This document shows positions 41,606 through 50,298 of a stretch of DNA of 64,000 nt, one piece after another. This DNA is from Halococcus qingdaonensis (lineage in GTDB: Archaea; Halobacteriota; Halobacteria; Halobacteriales; Halococcaceae). Each line of letters starts with the position of its first letter. Position 1 is the stretch's first letter. The DNA lies in contig NZ_CP101943.1 of NCBI RefSeq assembly GCF_024508235.1, forward strand, positions 868,001 through 932,000, in the 5' to 3' direction. Under the pieces are notes generated by a model, which was not told where the DNA came from, made no database searches, and saw only the letters and a list, made by a program, of their open reading frames with translations. A program made the position numbers and the translations under genes.

Positions 41606-43145
41606 TCGTATCGATTTCAACACCGAGTATATCACCAGCGAGTCGTCGCAAAACCGAACCGTTCACCACCCCAGTAGACACGATCCGCTCAACCATCTGT
41701 TTCCGGCGTGGAACACCTTCTAGCTGCGGATAGAGATAATTCGATATTGCCTGTGTAAGCGCCCGTTTGCGGGCTTTATGATCATCAGGTGATTGACCGA
41801 CATGTGACAGGATATCTTTGACAATAGCGGGTCCAATCTTCCTGTCCTGTATTGCGGTGTTGGCTGCATACCACACATCGCTAACGTCCTGAATAGTCTC
41901 CTCCGTCGGTGAGAGTCCCCAAACGCTTGCGTACTTCTTCATTAGCGTGGTTCTTTTGTCGCTTGTTTCCGGAATCGTTGGTGCTGGAACGTGAATGAAC
42001 GAAAAGCGCCGCATGAAGGCGTACGAGAGTTCGTAGAGAGATGTCTTATCATAGCTATTCATCGTAGCGAACAGTCGCCATGACGCAGGCTTCACATACT
42101 GGTGCGGTTTTAGCTCCCCCTCAAACTTTTTTCCGGGGTGGATCTCGATTTCTTCACCCTCGGACTTGAATGGCAACTGAACCCCCTGACCGGAAAGAAG
42201 CGTAAAAAGCTGCCCGAATGATTTGTCAATGTCAGAGCGATTTATTTCGTCGACGATCAACAGCTCGTTTCGTTGCATACCGTCCTGTTTGAATCGCCTC
42301 AATACCTGTCCCGGCTCAAATCTGAGATCACTGTCGCCTTCTTTCGGCATGTAACCGCCAACCGTTTCGAACGTGGACCAGTCGGCGGTTGCGGTCGTCA
42401 TCTGATAACCCGTGTACTGAGAGTCATACTCATCAGCCAGATACGCACAAACGGATCGCGCGATTTCGGTTTTCCCGGTGCCTGGTGGACCAGTAAGAAT
42501 AACGTGCTTACCGGTGTTGAGTGCAGAACTAATCTGATTGGTGATCGTACTATCTTGATCTTCTGGGAACTGAAGATCTGAGAGGATTTTTGCAGGAATA
42601 TCGATAGAAAGTGATTTGTCGACATTGACCTGCGCAGATTTCTCACTGGTATCACTATTGGCAAAGGCCTCGACTGACCCGTACTTTCCGCGAATTCCGC
42701 CAGTCCCAATATCGCTCAACGGACGGAACCCCATAGTATAGTCAATGTCGTCTCCAGCGAGTCCGTGAACTACTGACGAGTCAACATTGATTTCGTTCGG
42801 TTCGTCGAGATATATGACACAGACCCAGGGTGAACCAGATTCGTAGTTTGGCCATATCTCGCGGCCGAGGTCTGCGTTCTTTTCGGTACCCAGAACCCTT
42901 ACTGCGTGTGTGTACAGTCCATCGCGATAGAATAAGAGATAATCCCCGCTGGTGACCTTCTTCCACGATCCCTCTACAGTTTCTTTTGTACCCCATACCC
43001 TGGTATTCCCGTCCTCAAATGACCGATCTGTGTGAGTAGAGATTCCTTCTGTGCTGACACCATTCAGAACTGTTCGCTGAAAGTTTTCGAGCGCCGCATC
43101 ACTGCCATATGGTGCCAAGAACACATCGGGACCGCTATAGACCAT
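41598..43145 (-). CDS. EVE-domain McrB-like AAA+ GTPase
   Basis: 515 residues. The N-terminal 1-130 part (GVSTEGISTH, RVWGTKETVEGSWKKVTSGD, LLFYRDGLYTHAVRVLG) is an EVE/PUA-like fold, a reader of modified bases. Residues 190-400 are the McrB AAA+ motor: ILTGPPGTGKTEIAR (219-226), LLIVDEINRSDIDKSFG (296-302, Walker B) and FATMNSYDKTSLYELSYAF (360-378), the MNxxDR-type McrB signature with Ser-Tyr-Asp. It gates the McrC nuclease by GTP hydrolysis. ATG at 43143-43145 lies against an ISH3-type element; pre-insertion DNA offers an upstream ATG (44602 region). Confidence 0.88.
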   Translation of the reverse strand: MVYSGPDVFLAPYGSDAALENFQRTVLNGVSTEGISTHTDRSFEDGNTRVWGTKETVEGSWKKVTSGDYLLFYRDGLYTHAVRVLGTEKNADLGREIWPNYESGSPWVCVIYLDEPNEINVDSSVVHGLAGDDIDYTMGFRPLSDIGTGGIRGKYGSVEAFANSDTSEKSAQVNVDKSLSIDIPAKILSDLQFPEDQDSTITNQISSALNTGKHVILTGPPGTGKTEIARSVCAYLADEYDSQYTGYQMTTATADWSTFETVGGYMPKEGDSDLRFEPGQVLRRFKQDGMQRNELLIVDEINRSDIDKSFGQLFTLLSGQGVQLPFKSEGEEIEIHPGKKFEGELKPHQYVKPASWRLFATMNSYDKTSLYELSYAFMRRFSFIHVPAPTIPETSDKRTTLMKKYASVWGLSPTEETIQDVSDVWYAANTAIQDRKIGPAIVKDILSHVGQSPDDHKARKRALTQAISNYLYPQLEGVPRRKQMVERIVSTGVVNGSVLRRLAGDILGVEIDTNE

Positions 43146-43148
43146 TGT

Positions 43149-44586
43149 CGGTAGTTCCCAACTGAAATCTCAACATCTCCTCTGAACCGGTGTGCTATCG
43201 AGGTAAACATCGTAGTGGACCGGTTGGCTGGAGGTCAGAAGCGCCGCTGCGTACTCAACGCTTCCCAGCATCGACTCCTCACGAACCCAGCCAACAGCTG
43301 GAGCTCACGAAGGGCACCCCCGAGGCCGCGGGCTGGCCTCAGCCCGCGGCCGCGGTGTATGCGTCCGGCACGCCGACACCATTCATCTCGATCTTCCACC
43401 GCCGCTCCAACTCTTCTTCCAACGCGTGTCGAATCCAGTCACAGAACACCGAGAACGTGAACTCCTCGGGCAGGTCGCGCCCGCCTCGGCGAGGGCGGGC
43501 GACGACCGCCCATCGTAGCACCAACCACAGGTTCTCCAGCAGAAAGCTCACCACCACGAACGCAAACCGCACGATCGGATCTTGCGTCGACGTTACCGCT
43601 CGTGCACTCCGAAACAGACGGTAGCTCGATTCGATCGCTGACCGCTTTCGGTAGCAGTGTTCGACCTGTGTAGGCGTGCGATCGCCCAGATCGCACGCCG
43701 CGTACCCTCGGACCACTTCACCATGCTTGCCGCGATCGCCGTTCTGATACGAGACAGAGACTGCGAGCGGGAAGCGCAGTTCCCGCTCGCTGTCCTTGTA
43801 CATCCGGTAGGTCGTCATGTACGATTTGTGCGTCTCAAGCTTCTCTTCGAGCCGGTCGCCTTTCTCGGCGACCGGCACGACAGTCGCGGCGATCTCTCGT
43901 GAGCGGCGGATGACGCGCTCGTTGTAGAAGCCCGAATCAGCCAGTAGCAGCTCGATCTCGAAGGGATAGGCCTCGACGCGGTCGAGGACGCGCTCGACCG
44001 CGTCGGCCTGCTTCTCGTCGCTGCGGACGTACGTCATCGCGAGCGTGATCGGTTTCCCGTTCGAGACGAGGTAAGCAGTGCAGTATCGGTGGCAGGTCGT
44101 GGTACCGTCTTTGGGGCTCATTCGACAGAGTTCGCCTACCTCGTCGCTGTAGGTGCCGTGATAGGGGTTATCGACGAAATCGATGGAGACGATCCTCGAC
44201 CGGTCAGGGTCGAGGATCGTCATAGCCAACTGCATGAACAGGAGGTTAGCGGCGAATTCGAGCCAGCCTCGATCGAGCGTGTGGAGCCACTCGAAGACAG
44301 TATCGTCACAGGGAGCCTCGTGATTCTCGGCACAGACCTCTCGAATGGAGCTCTGATTGGTGCTGGCAAGGATAACGACGGACCAGATGTCGCCAGGATC
44401 GAGGGGCGAGCCCTCGATCCCTGGCAAGGGAAGCTCTCCGATCACATCCGCCGCTACACCTTTGACATCCCACGCCGAAAGGAAGCCGTCTGGTTGCGGT
44501 AATTCTAACACATTCACCCAACCAGACATCTTCTGCAATCAGACCGACGCTTTAGCTCCGCCTCTCAACTCGATTGGGAACTACCG
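43149..44586 (-). mobile_element. ISH3-type insertion sequence with intact target duplication
   Basis: 1438 bp. Terminal inverted repeat CGGTAGTTCCCAA (43149-43161) is exactly complemented at 44574-44586. A 5-bp direct duplication ATTGT flanks it (43144-43148 and 44587-44591), the ISH3 hallmark, so the insertion is recent or well preserved. The left duplication contains the start-codon bases of mcrB, so insertion happened at the very 5' end of that gene. Confidence 0.92.
43339..44529 (-). CDS. ISH3-family transposase
   Basis: 396 residues. IS4-superfamily DDE enzyme: RIVSIDFVDNPYHGTYSD supplies the first Asp, IELLLADSGFYNERVIRR the second, and RKRSAIESSYRLFRSAR the Glu (Y-x-x-R/K-x-x-I-E-x-x-Y-R type). 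The C terminus contains FVVVSFLLENLWLVLRW as in ISH3 members. ATG at 44527-44529 is preferred; TTG at 44538 would add three residues. The frame has no breaks, so it may be active. Confidence 0.92.
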   Translation of the reverse strand: MSGWVNVLELPQPDGFLSAWDVKGVAADVIGELPLPGIEGSPLDPGDIWSVVILASTNQSSIREVCAENHEAPCDDTVFEWLHTLDRGWLEFAANLLFMQLAMTILDPDRSRIVSIDFVDNPYHGTYSDEVGELCRMSPKDGTTTCHRYCTAYLVSNGKPITLAMTYVRSDEKQADAVERVLDRVEAYPFEIELLLADSGFYNERVIRRSREIAATVVPVAEKGDRLEEKLETHKSYMTTYRMYKDSERELRFPLAVSVSYQNGDRGKHGEVVRGYAACDLGDRTPTQVEHCYRKRSAIESSYRLFRSARAVTSTQDPIVRFAFVVVSFLLENLWLVLRWAVVARPRRGGRDLPEEFTFSVFCDWIRHALEEELERRWKIEMNGVGVPDAYTAAAG

Positions 44587-44670
44587 ATTGTTACTGCTTC
44601 CATATACGACGACATAAAGCTGAATGTCTGAAGCAAGAGTTCAAGTCGGAAAGCAGGGCCATGCCATCAC

Positions 44671-44934
44671 ATGTATATGCGCAAAACGGAGGAGAAACGC
44701 TGTCCGTTTTGCGACTCTGAACTTCTGTACGGGGTGAAAGAAGAACCAGATGTGTGGAAGGTATTTTTCGAGTGTACTGATGTCGGGTGTGGACGAGAAT
44801 ACAGAGGAGAAGGCATTCCTCGTTCTATAGTTGATAACGTCGATGAAGTGTACGAGCGTGCAAAAAGGCTACAATACAAACAAGACATAGCTGACGATAA
44901 CCAATTTCGCGGTTCAATCCATTATAGCGCCTGA
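44671..44934 (+). CDS. Small zinc-ribbon protein in the AT-rich island
   Basis: 87 residues, low GC. MYMRKTEEKRCPFCDSELLY with FFECTDVGCGREYRGEGIPR forms a C-x2-C/C-x4-C zinc site, followed by a helical VDEVYERAKRLQY. Codon use matches the mcrBC genes rather than the core. It begins 84 bp after the ISH3 right end on the opposite strand to mcrB. It may be part of the same acquired island; no function can be assigned. Confidence 0.6.
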   Translation: MYMRKTEEKRCPFCDSELLYGVKEEPDVWKVFFECTDVGCGREYRGEGIPRSIVDNVDEVYERAKRLQYKQDIADDNQFRGSIHYSA

Positions 44935-44966
44935 AACGTACCATTCCCATTCTCGACCGCCGGACG

Positions 44967-44974
44967 GTATATAC
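44967..44974 (+). promoter_or_regulatory. TATA box of the small acidic gene
   Basis: GTATATAC, 23-30 bp upstream of ATG 44997, a good archaeal TATA element for a leaderless transcript. Confidence 0.55.
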
Positions 44975-44996
44975 TCCTCCACGACGAACGCTAACT

Positions 44997-45173
44997 ATGC
45001 CCGTCCCAGGCTACGACCCGGAGGACCTCGACGCCCAGCTCGAAGCGAGCGCCGGCGAGGACGAGCTCCGCGCACGCATGACCGACGAGGAGTTCCGGCG
45101 GTACGAGGAGGGCGAACACCTGATCGATCTGCTCGACGAGGACGAGATCGACGAGCTCCTGGACGAGTCGTAG
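44997..45173 (+). CDS. 58-residue acidic protein
   Basis: From ATG at 44997 (MPVPGYDPEDLDAQLEASAG) to TAG at 45171. Helical, highly charged: MTDEEFRRYEEGEHLIDLLD and EDEIDELLDES. Two short amphipathic helices suggest a small adaptor or a nucleoid/regulatory partner. It has its own TATA box and precedes the aldo/keto reductase by 45 bp. Too short to classify. Confidence 0.6.
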   Translation: MPVPGYDPEDLDAQLEASAGEDELRARMTDEEFRRYEEGEHLIDLLDEDEIDELLDES

Positions 45174-45218
45174 CCGACCCATCCGAACGGTTTTGTCGCC
45201 GACCGTCCATCAAACTCC

Positions 45219-46211
45219 GTGGACTACACGACACTCGGCGCGACCGGCCTGACGGTCTCGGAACTCTGCTTCGGCACGTGGCGCTTCGGCAAGCGCACCG
45301 GCGACGTGCTCGAAACCGACGAGGAGCAGGCCCACGAACTGCTCGATCGCGCGGCCGATCACGGTATCAACTTCATCGACACCGCGAACGTCTACGGCGA
45401 TCCCTCGGGCACCGCCGAGGAGTACATCGGCAACTGGCTCGACGACCGCGATCGCAACGACTACGTGCTCGCCTCGAAGGTCTACTTCGACTACGGCGAC
45501 GGCCCGAACGAGAGCGGGCTCGGTCGCAAACACATCCGTACGCAGATCGAGGGCACCCTCGACAGGCTCGGCACCGACTATCTCGACCTCTACTACATCC
45601 ACCGCTTCGACGAGAACACCCCGATCCGTGAGACCCTCAGAACCCTGAACGACCTCGTGCGCAAGGGGAAGGTCAACTACCTCGGCGCGAGCACGATGGC
45701 CGGCTGGCAGCTCACGAAGGCGCTCTGGCAGTCCGACGTCGAGAACCTCGAACGGTTCGACGTCACCCAGCCGCTCTTTCACGCCGCCTACTACGAGGAC
45801 GTCGAGGAGTATCTGGAGGTCTGTGCCGACCAGGACCTCGCCGTCTGCCCGTACTCGCCGCTCGCCGGTGGCTTCCTCACGGGCAAGTACGAGCGCGCCG
45901 GCGAGGGCGTCCACGACGTCGAGTCGCCCGACGGCTCGCGGGGCACCTTCGACGAGTTCTTCGACGACTACTACGTCTCCGAGCGCGGCTGGGACGTACT
46001 CGATACGGTCCGCGAGATCGCCAACGAGCTCGACGCCAGCCCGCCACAGGTCGCGCTGCGCTGGCTGATCGAACGGAACGAGTTCACCTGCGTGCCGATC
46101 GTCGGCGCGCGCACGACCGACCAGCTCGACGAGAACGTCGGTGCGGTCGACATCTCCCTCTCGGACGATCAGCGCGGGCGCATCGACGCCGCACGCGAAG
46201 GCGAACAGTAA
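45219..46211 (+). CDS. Aldo/keto reductase
   Basis: 330 residues, TIM-barrel reductase. GINFIDTANVYGDPSGTAEE (D-x-x-x-x-Y pair), LASKVYFDYGDG (Lys) and DLYYIHRFDENTP (His) give the catalytic tetrad Asp-Tyr-Lys-His. NADPH contacts CPYSPLAGG and VPIVGARTTDQL are present. The GTG start at 45219 gives VDYTTLGATGL, which matches the family N terminus (TLG...G). It resembles the YhdN/potassium-channel-beta-like branch that reduces aldehydes or ketones. Substrate unknown. Confidence 0.92.
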   Translation: MDYTTLGATGLTVSELCFGTWRFGKRTGDVLETDEEQAHELLDRAADHGINFIDTANVYGDPSGTAEEYIGNWLDDRDRNDYVLASKVYFDYGDGPNESGLGRKHIRTQIEGTLDRLGTDYLDLYYIHRFDENTPIRETLRTLNDLVRKGKVNYLGASTMAGWQLTKALWQSDVENLERFDVTQPLFHAAYYEDVEEYLEVCADQDLAVCPYSPLAGGFLTGKYERAGEGVHDVESPDGSRGTFDEFFDDYYVSERGWDVLDTVREIANELDASPPQVALRWLIERNEFTCVPIVGARTTDQLDENVGAVDISLSDDQRGRIDAAREGEQ

Positions 46212-46212
46212 C

Positions 46213-46518
46213 TCAGCCGTCGGTCGCGTTCGGCGCTTGTCCGGTTTCGAGACCGTCCTCTTCGGGCACGGTCTCCGTCTCGTCGAAGGGTGTCCCCGTT
46301 TCTTCGGGCGGTGCCTGGCCCGTTTCGAGCGCCTCGCCTTCGGTCGCCCCACCGCCGGATCCGGCTGCCGCGTCCGTTCCGGAGTCGCCGCTACCGCTAT
46401 CGATACCCTCGCCATCGCCGCTTCCGTTACCGCCATCAGTACCCGAACAACCCGCGAGCACGGCGAATCCGGCGGTGCTCGCCGTGGCAAGCCCCGCGAG
46501 GTACGATCGTCGATCCAT
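46213..46518 (-). CDS. Small Tat lipoprotein
   Basis: 101 residues, ATG at 46516-46518. MDRRSYLAGLATASTAGFAV has twin arginines; the lipobox LAGCSG follows at about 22-25. The mature part is Gly/Ser/Asp-rich with a repeated LETGQAP (about residues 71-77 and 89-96), interspersed with acidic stretches. No globular domain, so probably a disordered cell-surface lipoprotein. It ends 2 bp from the aldo/keto reductase stop (convergent). Confidence 0.7.
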   Translation of the reverse strand: MDRRSYLAGLATASTAGFAVLAGCSGTDGGNGSGDGEGIDSGSGDSGTDAAAGSGGGATEGEALETGQAPPEETGTPFDETETVPEEDGLETGQAPNATDG

Positions 46519-46611
46519 ATCGTTCATCCGGATCAGGAGAGCGAACAAAAGCGTTCTGCGTCGTGACGATCCGGCCGTGGCGTTTAGTGCGCACGTCGCC
46601 TACCGCCGTCG

Positions 46612-47037
46612 ATGGCGTCCGACGATTATCGCGACATCCGTTCGATCGCCGTCCATCGGGAGGACGTCGTGACGGCCCTCGAAGCAAATCGGCGGGGCGA
46701 TTCGGGGGCGGTGCTGCGGGTGACGCCGCCGTTCAGCGGGCGGATGCGTGCTCGTCTCCACATCGAGAACGCGGACGAGTACGACGCGACGCCGGCACCG
46801 ATCCACATCCTACCATCGCAACTCGTCGCCGATCCGCTCTCCTATCCGACGCCGGATGCGACCGAGGAACGACTGCGGAACGATGCTGACGCCGAGTACA
46901 CCGTCGAGCGCCACCACGAGCGCCACGCGGCAGCGGTGGCGGACTGGCGCGAGAGCGTCGCTGACGCTATCGCCGATTCGGTGGCGCTCGACGGCGCGTT
47001 CGGCACCCATCGGGTTGCCGTTGCGGCGCTCGGTTAG
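46612..47037 (+). CDS. Conserved haloarchaeal protein, unknown
   Basis: 141 residues. DDYRDIRSIAVHREDVVTAL with GAVLRVTPPFSGRMRARLHI leads to PAPIHILPSQLVADPLSYPT, a conserved, possibly enzymatic segment, then an acidic helical tail. It reads as a well-constrained small domain. It starts 94 bp from the divergent lipoprotein gene; a helix-turn-helix gene follows 39 bp later on the same strand. I cannot place it in a named family. Confidence 0.65.
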   Translation: MASDDYRDIRSIAVHREDVVTALEANRRGDSGAVLRVTPPFSGRMRARLHIENADEYDATPAPIHILPSQLVADPLSYPTPDATEERLRNDADAEYTVERHHERHAAAVADWRESVADAIADSVALDGAFGTHRVAVAALG

Positions 47038-47075
47038 TCGCCACGTTTTATCCGTCGGCCCGCGGAGGACGGAGC

Positions 47076-47333
47076 ATGACCGACGAACCGTCGATACTCA
47101 GCCACGAGGAGCGCGCGGTCGCGGCCGCGCTCGCGGCGGGCACCGACCCGGTGACGATCGCCGACGAGCGCGACAGCTCCGTCACGGAGATCGAGGCCGC
47201 CATCGATCGCATCCGCGAGAAGACCGAGCGCGCGTTCGCCACGCTCGCCGAAAGCCCCTTCACGAGCGATCTCGCGGCCGATCTCGATGCCGACCGCCGT
47301 ATCGAACTCCGTGCCGCGCTCGACGATACCTGA
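47076..47333 (+). CDS. Small LuxR-type helix-turn-helix protein
   Basis: 85 residues. LSHEERAVAAALAAGTDPVT followed by DSSVTEIEAAIDRIREKTER is a GerE/LuxR-like four-helix DNA-binding unit, where the second helix pair contacts DNA. No receiver or sensor domain is attached. The preceding gene is probably in the same transcript. Likely a small regulator. Confidence 0.65.
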   Translation: MTDEPSILSHEERAVAAALAAGTDPVTIADERDSSVTEIEAAIDRIREKTERAFATLAESPFTSDLAADLDADRRIELRAALDDT

Positions 47334-47352
47334 CTGCACTTGTCGTCGATTT

Positions 47353-48273
47353 TCACTCGTTGGAGAGAGCAGCGCGGAGCCGTGGGAGTTCGGCGGCGAT
47401 GGCGCGGCGTTTCAGGAGGACGAACCCGGCGAAGATGATCACGAAGCCGACGACGGTGACGGCGTCGATGACCTCGCCGAGGAAGAGCGCACCCGTAATC
47501 GCTGCGAACACCGGTGCGACGTAGGAGACGAGGTTGATCTCGACCGGGCCGAGACGGGAGAGTAGATCGAAGTAGATGAGAAAGCCGATCGCGCTCGCGC
47601 CGACCGAGAGATAGACGAGCGCCGCGACGCCGGGCACCGCGATCTCGACGCCCGCGAGCGATTCGGCCGAGAACGCGCTCGCGGCGTGTAACACGACGGC
47701 ACCGATCACCATCGACCAGGCCTCCATCGTCGGTGCGGGCAGCGACGCGGCAACCCGCTCCGTGAAGACGCTGCCGAGCGCGAAGGAGACGGCCGCCGCG
47801 AAGACGAACGCCTTCGGGACGAGATCGCCACCGAGGAGGCTCTCGGGCGTCGGCCGCGTCAAAACGGCGACGCCGATCAGTCCGAGGAGGATACCGACGA
47901 CACCGACCGCCGAGAGGCGCTCGCTCGGGAGGAACGCACGGGCGAACGCCGGCGTCAACACCGGCGAGAGGCTGACGATGACCGCCGCGACGGCGCTCGT
48001 GGTGTTCTGCTCACCGATGAACAACAGCGCGTGATAGCCCGCGATGATGAACACGCCGCCGACGGCGACGAGCAGCCATTCTTTCGTACCCTGTGGCCGC
48101 AGGCGATCGGTCGCGACGGCCGCGTAGCCGAGCATGATGACGGCGGCGAGATCGAAGCGAAACGCCGCGAACAGAACCGGCGGGAAATAGGACAGTCCGG
48201 CCTTGATAGCCATGAACGCGGTGCCCCACAGCCCTGCGAGAACGACGAACGCGACGAAATTGCGGTAGCGCAT
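47353..48273 (-). CDS. EamA/DMT-family transporter
   Basis: 306 residues, ten membrane helices made of two EamA repeats: FVAFVVLAGLWGTAFMAIKA begins repeat one and MEAWSMVIGAVVLHAASAFS the second, with GPVEINLVSYVAPVFAAITG near the end (typical P-x-x-A and G-x-x-x-x-G-E). Exports amino acids or small metabolites in relatives; the substrate here is unknown. Start ATG at 48271-48273. Convergent with the HTH gene. Confidence 0.87.
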   Translation of the reverse strand: MRYRNFVAFVVLAGLWGTAFMAIKAGLSYFPPVLFAAFRFDLAAVIMLGYAAVATDRLRPQGTKEWLLVAVGGVFIIAGYHALLFIGEQNTTSAVAAVIVSLSPVLTPAFARAFLPSERLSAVGVVGILLGLIGVAVLTRPTPESLLGGDLVPKAFVFAAAVSFALGSVFTERVAASLPAPTMEAWSMVIGAVVLHAASAFSAESLAGVEIAVPGVAALVYLSVGASAIGFLIYFDLLSRLGPVEINLVSYVAPVFAAITGALFLGEVIDAVTVVGFVIIFAGFVLLKRRAIAAELPRLRAALSNE

Positions 48274-48362
48274 GGCCGATCTCCGATTGGCCGTCGTCTG
48301 AACGTTTCGCTCTCGGCACGTGCCGCCGTATCGCTTAAGTCACGAGGGTGCCAATCCGTTTC

Positions 48363-48980
48363 ATGGCCGCTTACGGTCGGCCGACATTACGTGATCTCTT
48401 CGATGACTCGCCCACCCCGCACATCGCCCATCCGCCGCGAACCCACCACCGTGGGTTCTACGTCGCCACCGACGGCTCCTTTCGAGCTACGGGCGGCGGT
48501 CTCGGTGTCGTCATCGAAACCCGCGACGGCGAGCGCGTCGCCCGGATCGCCCTGCCGGATCACGCGCCGGACAACAACGTCGCCGAATACCGCGCGCTCC
48601 ACCTCGGACTCGACGTACTCGCCGCCAGAGCGCCGCGCGATGCCCGCATCGGCGTGCTCGTCGACCACGACGTACTCGCCGCCAACGCCAACCGAACGCT
48701 GCTCGCCACCGACGACGGCTGGCGTCCCGACGACCCCCTCCCGGTGCCCGAACGCTCCAGCAACCACTGGCGCGGCATCCAGGCACGCCTGCACGGGTTC
48801 GCCGACTGCCGAGTCGCACGCATCCGGAGCGGCGAAAACCCCGCCCATCCGCTCGCAAACGCCCCACAGCAGTACAGCCACGTCAACGACGAAGCGGACC
48901 GCTGCGTGCTTCCAACCGCCGTCGATACCGACGAGCTGATCCCGCCACCCTCGCGCGCCGATCGCCCCGCGAGTGACTAA
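48363..48980 (+). CDS. Ribonuclease HI family protein
   Basis: 205 residues. The RNase H fold is visible: FYVATDGSF with the first Asp, NNVAEYRALHLGLDVLA with the Glu, VDHDVLAANAN giving the next Asp, and a C-terminal RSGENPAHPLAN for the last acidic/His position. Removal of RNA from RNA-DNA hybrids is the expected activity. The N-terminal 30 residues and C-terminal acidic end extend a minimal 140-residue RNase HI. It is followed directly by repeat copy E. Confidence 0.85.
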   Translation: MAAYGRPTLRDLFDDSPTPHIAHPPRTHHRGFYVATDGSFRATGGGLGVVIETRDGERVARIALPDHAPDNNVAEYRALHLGLDVLAARAPRDARIGVLVDHDVLAANANRTLLATDDGWRPDDPLPVPERSSNHWRGIQARLHGFADCRVARIRSGENPAHPLANAPQQYSHVNDEADRCVLPTAVDTDELIPPPSRADRPASD

Positions 48981-48984
48981 AACC

Positions 48985-49295
48985 CACTTTTTTAGACGGG
49001 GGCATCGCGCGCTCGTTTCACTCGCGCGCTCAACCCCCGACCAAAAACCTGGACTAAAAAGAACCGCTCGCGCCTGCGGCGCTCGCGGCGAACCGCGCTC
49101 ACTGCGTTCGCGCGGACGTATCACCACTGCCTCCGCACCCGCCAACCGCACAGCACCGCCGAAGCCCTCGGGACACGCTCACTTCGTTCGCTGCTCGCTC
49201 GGCTCCGCCTCGCTCGTGCCCCTCGCCCTTCATCCACCAGGAGAGAATCTCTCCTGAGCCTCGGCTCGCGTCGCTCGCCGAGACGGCAGGACCGC
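48985..49295. repeat. Dispersed intergenic repeat, copy E
   Basis: Same block order as copy A: CTTTTTTAG, CGCGCGCTCG palindromes, ACCAAAAACCTGGACTAAAA, GCGCTCACTGCGTTCGCGCG, CGCACAGCACCGCCGAAGCC (49147-49166), TTCATCCACCAGG, then TCTCCTGAGCCTCGG. It sits between the RNase HI stop and birA. No coding frame is supported. Confidence 0.78.
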
Positions 49296-49380
49296 ACCGC
49301 GACCGCGCCGCGGCCGGCGGCCGCGTGCTTCAGCAATCGCCATCGGCCATCATTTATCCGTCGGCGATCGTAGCCGGTCC

Positions 49381-50298
49381 ATGAACGAAACGCGCCGCGC
49401 GGTGCTCGACGCCATCACCGACGAGGCGGTGTCCGGACCCGATCTCGCGGCCCGCCTCGACGTCTCGCGCGCGGCAGTCTGGAAACATATCGAGGCGCTG
49501 CGCGAGGCGGGCTTCACGATCGAGAGCGACGGCGGCTATCGGTTGATCGAGATTCCCGACTACGGAGGTCCAGCGATCGAATTCGATCTCGATGCCCCGT
49601 TCACGGTCGAGTATCACGACAGTCTACCGAGCACGAACGCTCGCGCGCGCGAACTCGCCTCCGAGGGCGAAACGGACGTCGCGGTGATCGCGAACGAACA
49701 GACCGGCGGCCGCGGTCGACTCGACCGGGCGTGGCGCTCGCCGCCCGGCGGCATCTGGTTGAGCGTGCTCTGTCGACCCGATCTGCCGCCGGCCCACGCT
49801 CCCGTGCTGACGCTCGCGGCGGCGGTCGCGGTCACAGAAATCGCCCGAGAGCACGGCGTCAATGCGGGTATCAAGTGGCCGAACGACGTGCTCGTCGGGG
49901 ACGAAGAAACGAAACTCGCGGGCATCCTCACCGAGATGGAGGGCGAGGCCGATCGTGTCTCGTGGGTCGTCGTCGGTATCGGCATCAACGTCGATCCAGC
50001 GGGACTCCCTGAAGATGCGACCGGATTGTGTGCCCACGTCGACGACATCGACCGGCGCGCGTTCGTTCAGGACCTCCTGGAACGGTTCGCTGCGCTCCGT
50101 GCGGATCCGGAGGGAGCGCTTGCGGCATGGCGTGAGCACGCACTCACGCTCGATCGACGGGTGCGCGTCACGATCGGTGACGAGACGATCGTCGGGATGG
50201 CACGCGACGTGGAGTTTCCGGGGACGCTCGTCGTCGCGACCGACGACGGACCGGTGCGCGTGCACGCCGGCGACTGTGATCACCTGCGTCCCGCCTAA
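49381..50298 (+). CDS. birA: Biotin-[acetyl-CoA-carboxylase] ligase with HTH
   Basis: 305 residues. The N-terminal HTH (ISDEAV-type: DLAARLDVSRAAVWKHIEAL) is followed by the ligase core: SLPSTNARARELA, QTGGRGRLDRAWRSPPGG (biotinyl-AMP loop GRGRxxR), KWPNDVLVGDEETKLAGILT, VVVGIGINVD and a small C-terminal SH3-like domain. It biotinylates carboxylases and the HTH could repress biotin genes, as in bacterial BirA. Terminates overlapping the uspA stop by 4 bp (CTAA, 50295-50298). Confidence 0.94.
   Translation: MNETRRAVLDAITDEAVSGPDLAARLDVSRAAVWKHIEALREAGFTIESDGGYRLIEIPDYGGPAIEFDLDAPFTVEYHDSLPSTNARARELASEGETDVAVIANEQTGGRGRLDRAWRSPPGGIWLSVLCRPDLPPAHAPVLTLAAAVAVTEIAREHGVNAGIKWPNDVLVGDEETKLAGILTEMEGEADRVSWVVVGIGINVDPAGLPEDATGLCAHVDDIDRRAFVQDLLERFAALRADPEGALAAWREHALTLDRRVRVTIGDETIVGMARDVEFPGTLVVATDDGPVRVHAGDCDHLRPA

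Noticed and set aside
43149..44586. ISH3-type element as part of the mcrBC operon
   Set aside because: It has its own terminal repeats and a 5-bp target duplication, so it is a separate insertion rather than defence cargo.
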